A stretch of 64,000 nucleotides of DNA, taken from assembly GCA_027922465.2 (NCBI GenBank), contig BQMF02000334.1, forward strand, positions 1 through 64,000, given 5' to 3'. The notes beneath the pieces are model-generated. The model was not told where the DNA came from. It did not search any database and saw only the letters and a list, made by a program, of their open reading frames with translations. Both the position numbers and the translations under genes were made by a program. This document shows positions 59,733 to 64,000 of this stretch, one piece after another. The DNA is from Turritopsis dohrnii. Taxonomy: Eukaryota; Cnidaria; Hydrozoa; Anthoathecata; Oceaniidae. How positions within the stretch are numbered: the first letter of the stretch is position 1; every line of letters starts with the position of its first letter.

Positions 59733-62700
59733 TCAGAGTTCAATCTTTCCTTCAGATGTGGTGTTCACACTCTCCATATAAGATGATGAATCCTTTGTTT
59801 GGCAAGGCAGAATATAGACTTCTTCTCCCCTTAAAGTACTCGGTCCATGAGGCGGGTCGAATGCACGCCCTAGAAATTTCAATTCGTTCCTGGTCAATTC
59901 TTCGACGTCAAACACGGACAGTCCGGGTTTTCCCCTTGAAAGAACATCGAAAGCTATATCGGCAGCCGTAGTATTTTCTTCGTTAGAAAAAGAAAGAAAG
60001 TGCGTTCGGAAATCATCTAAAGACATCGTGTCAGAAGGTCCGACTAACGTTTTGACAAATTGACGGATATATTCAATATTCATGTAACCCATATCAATTG
60101 TCTGCTGGCCTTTTTCGTAAGTCCAATCAAACTCAATATCACGCATGGAATAGAACTTTCCGGCGTCAAACACGTCACGGCAAGCGTCGTCGTCGAATTT
60201 CGGGTGCAACCCTTGTGTGAATAACGTCGTGACGGCGACAGTTCGGCCATACGAACGGACTTGATGAATGTAACCTAGAAACAAGAAATTTAACTTAACA
60301 CTCTATGTCGGATCAAACGCTGGATGAAATATCGGACCCTCATTCACTCATTCACTCAGCCATCACAAGGACCTTCAACACACGTTATGACTTTACATAA
60401 AAAACACTACAAAAAAGTCAACAACTAATGTTAAAACAACTACATTGAAATGAGGCTGAAATACGCCGAACAGATCCAGGTTTTGATTTATTACAAAACG
60501 TCAGATTGTTACAAAAGAATTTGACTTTCCCATGATGAGGTGAGGTGGAATAGCAAAACAATACTCCATTCGCTATAGTTATTTTGTAACGTTCGTGACG
60601 CAACAACCAACGTACTTGCTGGTAAGATCATTTCGAATAAACTTCTCCTACCGCAGCCGGCACATTTGTTAAAAAATCACTGCGATGGAGTGTATTTCTA
60701 TAGAAATTTACACGCACTTTCAATAAAAATGCCCTTCGTCGTAGTGACTTTTTGAAGTTTTTGCCCACTGGGACGTTAAGCTCCTTATGCTTCTCTTGTG
60801 GCAGAAAGTAATACGATTACTAACGTTTCGGAAGATAAATACAGTCACCAGCTTTGAGTGTGGCATACATCCAAGATACGTCCTTGACACCTGGATACTG
60901 GTGCAAGTCAACAGCATCTGGATTAATTGGTGAAAAACTGGAGCCAGCAGTTTCCTCCTGTAAACAAACATAAAAAGATTGACAGAATAATGATGAACGA
61001 GGATATAGACCATACTCATCACAAACGTTTTTCAATTAACTCCGTCTAGAGATATTCGTTCGGTAACTCGAATCGAATGTCTTCACCTGAGAAATTTATG
61101 CAAAGCTATAAAACAGGGTGGACAAATTTGTTGAAAAAAAATAAAACAAATAAAATTTCTATAGAAACGCACACACTATTTCAATGAAATAGCTCCCCAA
61201 AAATACTGGTGACACTGGTGACAATACATCGACACATCATTTATTTCCTTCTCATAGTTTTTTTGAAATTCTGTCAAACGAAAAGCGAGAGATGATGACA
61301 ATATAATTTATAAATCAGTCTTATGATTCAATTCTAAGAGTTTTCAAAAGTTCTGTAGGCTGCCAACGTAACAACAATTGTAGCGATTGTGTTCTTTCCG
61401 TAACAACTTCATAACCAACCATCTATGGTACACCTGCTCCTGCTGGTGTTGAGAAGTTTTCAAACATTCATTATCTTCTTCTACAAAAACATATTTCACG
61501 AAAACGTCGTCAGTGAAGCGATACCATGATGGAATTTGGACTACAAGAACATCCATTAGCCGCCCATTAAAAATCAAAAAACTTTTCTTCCGTATTACGA
61601 TATTGTTATAAAAAACCTCAGTGTGAAAAGACAAAAACGAAAACAGAAACGTAACACAAACGTAACACAAACAAAAACAGAAACGTAACAGAATCGAAAA
61701 CAGAAACGTAACATAAAAAACCGAAGAAAGCGTTTCATGATAGTGTTTCATGAGCATCCGTGCTATTTGACAGTGAAACGTTGTTCAGGCTTCTCTTCGT
61801 CACACGCGGCAATCATAAGCCAATCTTCCAAACTGCTCTTCAAGCATTTACCATCAGTCATGCGTATCTGAAAATATCCACTATGCTCTGGCAATTCAAT
61901 GAATTCGTATGTTGAACACGCACTGGAAGAATCTCCGTATTGCACCATTGTCAAACTTTGCAAACAGGTCGCCGTATCCAAGTTAAATAATAAGCCTTCC
62001 GCCAGTGTGAAAAGCTCGTTTGTGTGGCCAGTACTCCAACCGAAACCAAACACTTGATAATCTTGAGAATATGACAGAGTCATTTCTTTCCAGTTGTACA
62101 ACCGAAACGGACATGGAAATGAAACGGTATCAAAATACTTCGCGCTTGGTACCGAAGACATGTTGTAACGATTAACAGAAGCAAGTGCGGACTGAATCGA
62201 ACAGCGATTAATACTGAGGAAAGTGCAATTTGTAATGGAGTGGTTTTGTACAGCGAAAAACGATTTGCAGTGTTGATGAAAATAGCAGTCTCCGAAACAG
62301 TCTTGGAAGGTTTGAACAGGCCACCAGGCTATCACATCTTCAGCATTGTATTCTGGGAAATCTTCTGCCTCGTATTCGTAAAAGAACATACTAGCGAAAA
62401 CAAGTTCCATGAAAACAAGACTGGCAAAAAATAAAACTTTCTTCCAAATCATTTTTGAAGAACTGCTTTTGACAGTGCTATTAAGTTCAATCCGCGTTCA
62501 TTTTACGAACGGATAAAACTATCAGTATTAATATTTCATGAAGGCAAATACATAGTATCGTTATATATAAAATCTTTTCATGTAGTGGTCAGTTTTACCA
62601 TAGACAAGTGGAAACATCCCCTCAAAATCATTGTTTAGATAGTGAATCCACTGACCTGTTGATAGACGGCCAGTTGTTCAGAAAATCGATTTTCCGTCAC

Positions 62701-64000
62701 AATGAAATCTTTCCGCCCGTCAATTAAGCAATGGAAATTTTCGTCGGCGTCGTAGTGGATGACGGAACGAGTGCCGCCGTTGCTCATCCAAAGGTCCGCC
62801 TCGTGGGCGTTTTCGTGAAATGTTCCGCATAATACACTGCTGACAGCCTAAACTGACAAAAGATATAATAAAGCCGCGGCGTGAAATAAAGATTTATTGA
62901 TGGTGGGACACTATAGATATTTGTCTGGTATTGTAAAAACATTGTAATATGATCGATTCAAAATTGCAAGATCCGTGATTCCACTCAACATAGGTCTCTG
63001 AATCACTTCATGTTGGCTTCAACGATAACTTAACTGGATATCAGAAGCCAGGGAGAAAAATTTCTTTTCCATATTATCACATTCATTATTCATACATTTT
63101 AGTTCATATTTCCACTTTAATGTCCTGAAGAACACGATAGATTTCAATAATTCCAATATCACGCCCGTCTCCTAAAAACCAAACCAATATCACGCCCGTC
63201 CCACAAACAATAACTTTAACGATGGAATGACTAATACCGATTAAACATCAACATCCAAGTTAGCCAGTTATTGTTAGCCCGCAAAGACCGCAGCTAACTT
63301 GATATTGTCTGTACGCTTTGATCGATTTCATATGAACACGACATCAAAAGGGATTGGAAGCCATTAGAACGAGTGACATCTTTCTGTTATCAAACGCAGT
63401 ATGAACAAATCGACAAAGGCGTACAGACCATATGGAGTTAGCGATTAATAGGCTATGTTTATGTAAGCCTTAACGCTCTCCCAATGAGGATGGATAGATC
63501 GTATTCAGATAAATCATCAGTTTTCTTGAGTAAACACAAATTACTTGGTTCCCTAAAACTAAACCAGGATTTGAAAATTGCAAGACTTCCACTAACCCTT
63601 ACGTTTTAGCTTAACCAATCAAATACAAATAAAAACTGTTGCTAAGCGACTAAGTTTCGCAATTGTTTTCATTACCTGAACGTCCGTCATCATTTCCACC
63701 GGCAGCAAACTAACGACGTAAATATCCGACGAACGATATTCCTTCAAAAAACGCCGAAATCTCATTCGTCCCGTTGAGCAACTACGGTCTTCCGATTTCC
63801 GTTCTACTAGCACGTCTAGATCGCCGTATTTCTCCGTCAAATAATCGTCGGACCACATCGTTATCGCAGGTGACGCCCGTATGACGCCACGATAAACCAA
63901 CGGCACACCAGGTTTGACGTGGTGTTTATAAAGTTGACTGGCAGTCAAAAAGTGATCATACTGTCTGACGTGGGATTCTGGTTTGCTTTGCCAACCAAAC
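59733..64000 (-). CDS. JmjC (cupin-8) oxygenase with EF-hand-like tail; 5' end beyond window
   Basis: Visible exons: 64000-63676, 62847-62656, 60957-60825 and 60274-59733; about 397 codons in frame, the N-terminus lying past the right edge. Exon 1 in view: VKPGVPLVYRGVIRASPA, the entry to cupin-8 JmjC domains. Exon 2: SNGGTRSVIHYDADENFHCL, with HxD Fe(II) ligands His-Tyr-Asp. Across exons 3 and 4: LKAGDCIYLPKRYIHQVRSY, with the third ligand His and the usual R-S-x-G strand. Such enzymes are 2-oxoglutarate dioxygenases, many acting as hydroxylases. The C-terminal segment is helical with a degenerate EF-hand pair (around LSRGKPGLSVFDVEEL). The protein ends in KIEL, reminiscent of KDEL-type ER retrieval signals. 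A separate gene lies in the intron between exons 2 and 3. Confidence 0.85.
61620..61725. repeat. AACGTAACA simple repeat
   Basis: A run of 'cagaaacgtaacacaaacgt' units (about eight imperfect copies of aacgtaaca/acaaa) just downstream of the nested secreted-protein gene. The reading frame at 61344-61757 that covers it (minus strand) is a by-product of this repeat at its start. Confidence 0.75.
61763..62452 (-). CDS. Secreted PAN-like/lectin-like protein, nested gene
   Basis: A single-exon 229-residue frame starting MIWKKVLFFASLVFMELVFA, a clear signal peptide. The middle (residues about 35-110) has spaced cysteines in DCFGDCYFHQHCKSFFAVQN and NCTFLSINRCSI, typical of PAN/apple-type domains. 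The C-terminal half has GLLFNLDTATCLQSLTMVQY and GKCLKSSLEDWLMIAACDEE, resembling a beta-trefoil (ricin-B-type) lectin repeat. Three N-glycosylation sites (NHS, NCT, NMS) are present. It lies wholly in the intron of the JmjC gene between exons 62656-62847 and 60825-60957, same strand. Alternatively it could be an alternative terminal exon, but it has its own signal peptide and stop. Exact ligand and function are unknown. Confidence 0.72.
   Translation of the reverse strand: MIWKKVLFFASLVFMELVFASMFFYEYEAEDFPEYNAEDVIAWWPVQTFQDCFGDCYFHQHCKSFFAVQNHSITNCTFLSINRCSIQSALASVNRYNMSSVPSAKYFDTVSFPCPFRLYNWKEMTLSYSQDYQVFGFGWSTGHTNELFTLAEGLLFNLDTATCLQSLTMVQYGDSSSACSTYEFIELPEHSGYFQIRMTDGKCLKSSLEDWLMIAACDEEKPEQRFTVK
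62848..63675. other. JmjC gene intron, nothing else recognised
   Basis: AT-rich intron between the exons ending at 63676 and starting at 62847. A phrase 'ccaatatcacgcccgtc' is repeated at 63153 and 63183. No exon or RNA gene was seen. Confidence 0.5.

Overview
The window is AT-rich animal nuclear DNA. The genes are split into many short exons with GT-AG introns, the spaces between them are large and full of decayed transposons and tRNA-headed SINEs, and the proteins are clear metazoan orthologues (ribophorin II, anoctamin-10, ABHD3-type hydrolase, MFSD8-like carrier). The transposon content (non-LTR reverse transcriptase fragments, C2HC 'orphan' transposon proteins, HIRAN fragments, hAT-, mariner- and Helentron-like elements) would suit a cnidarian or another marine invertebrate. 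The species cannot be fixed from sequence alone.

Layout. 1-4.2 kb: no host gene; a 3.4-kb decayed DNA transposon with about 450-bp terminal inverted repeats. 4.6-13.7 kb (-): a complete 15-exon RPN2 gene, whose introns hold a hAT-like element with a captured reverse transcriptase and two related TA-flanked MITEs. 13.7-14.1 kb: a 384-bp head-to-head spacer. 14.1-26.2 kb (+): a complete 13-exon ANO10 gene; its 6.7-kb first intron contains a 4.8-kb nested palindrome with a HIRAN fragment and a further TA-flanked inverted-repeat element. 26.2-30.7 kb: SINEs and a small hairpin element. 30.75 kb (+): a 69-residue membrane microprotein. 32.0-33.6 kb (-): a DEAD-box helicase coded by one exon. 34.7-35.4 kb (-): a DUF4291 protein. 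35.4-43.6 kb: a graveyard of non-LTR, Gypsy-like, Helentron-like and MITE remnants. 43.7-47.2 kb (+): a complete 9-exon ABHD3-like hydrolase. 49.4-51.4 kb (+): an MFS carrier whose only intron is an inverted-repeat transposon. 52.7-53.4 kb: a back-to-back inverted pair of pseudogene copies of the coiled-coil gene at 56.4-57.7 kb (-). 59.7-64 kb (-): the 3' part of a JmjC oxygenase gene, with a secreted PAN/lectin-like gene nested inside one of its introns.

The genes do not form a pathway. RPN2 (ER N-glycosylation), ANO10, ABHD3-like and MFSD8-like proteins are all membrane or endomembrane proteins, but their proximity is probably coincidental apart from the shared RPN2/ANO10 promoter region. 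The strongest discoveries are the transposon that appears to act as an intron, the nested palindrome, the inverted pseudogene pair, the nested secreted-protein gene and the uncharacterised microprotein. Exon boundaries were read by eye from splice signals, conserved protein sequence and phase. For RPN2, ANO10 and the ABHD gene every exon keeps frame from start to stop.
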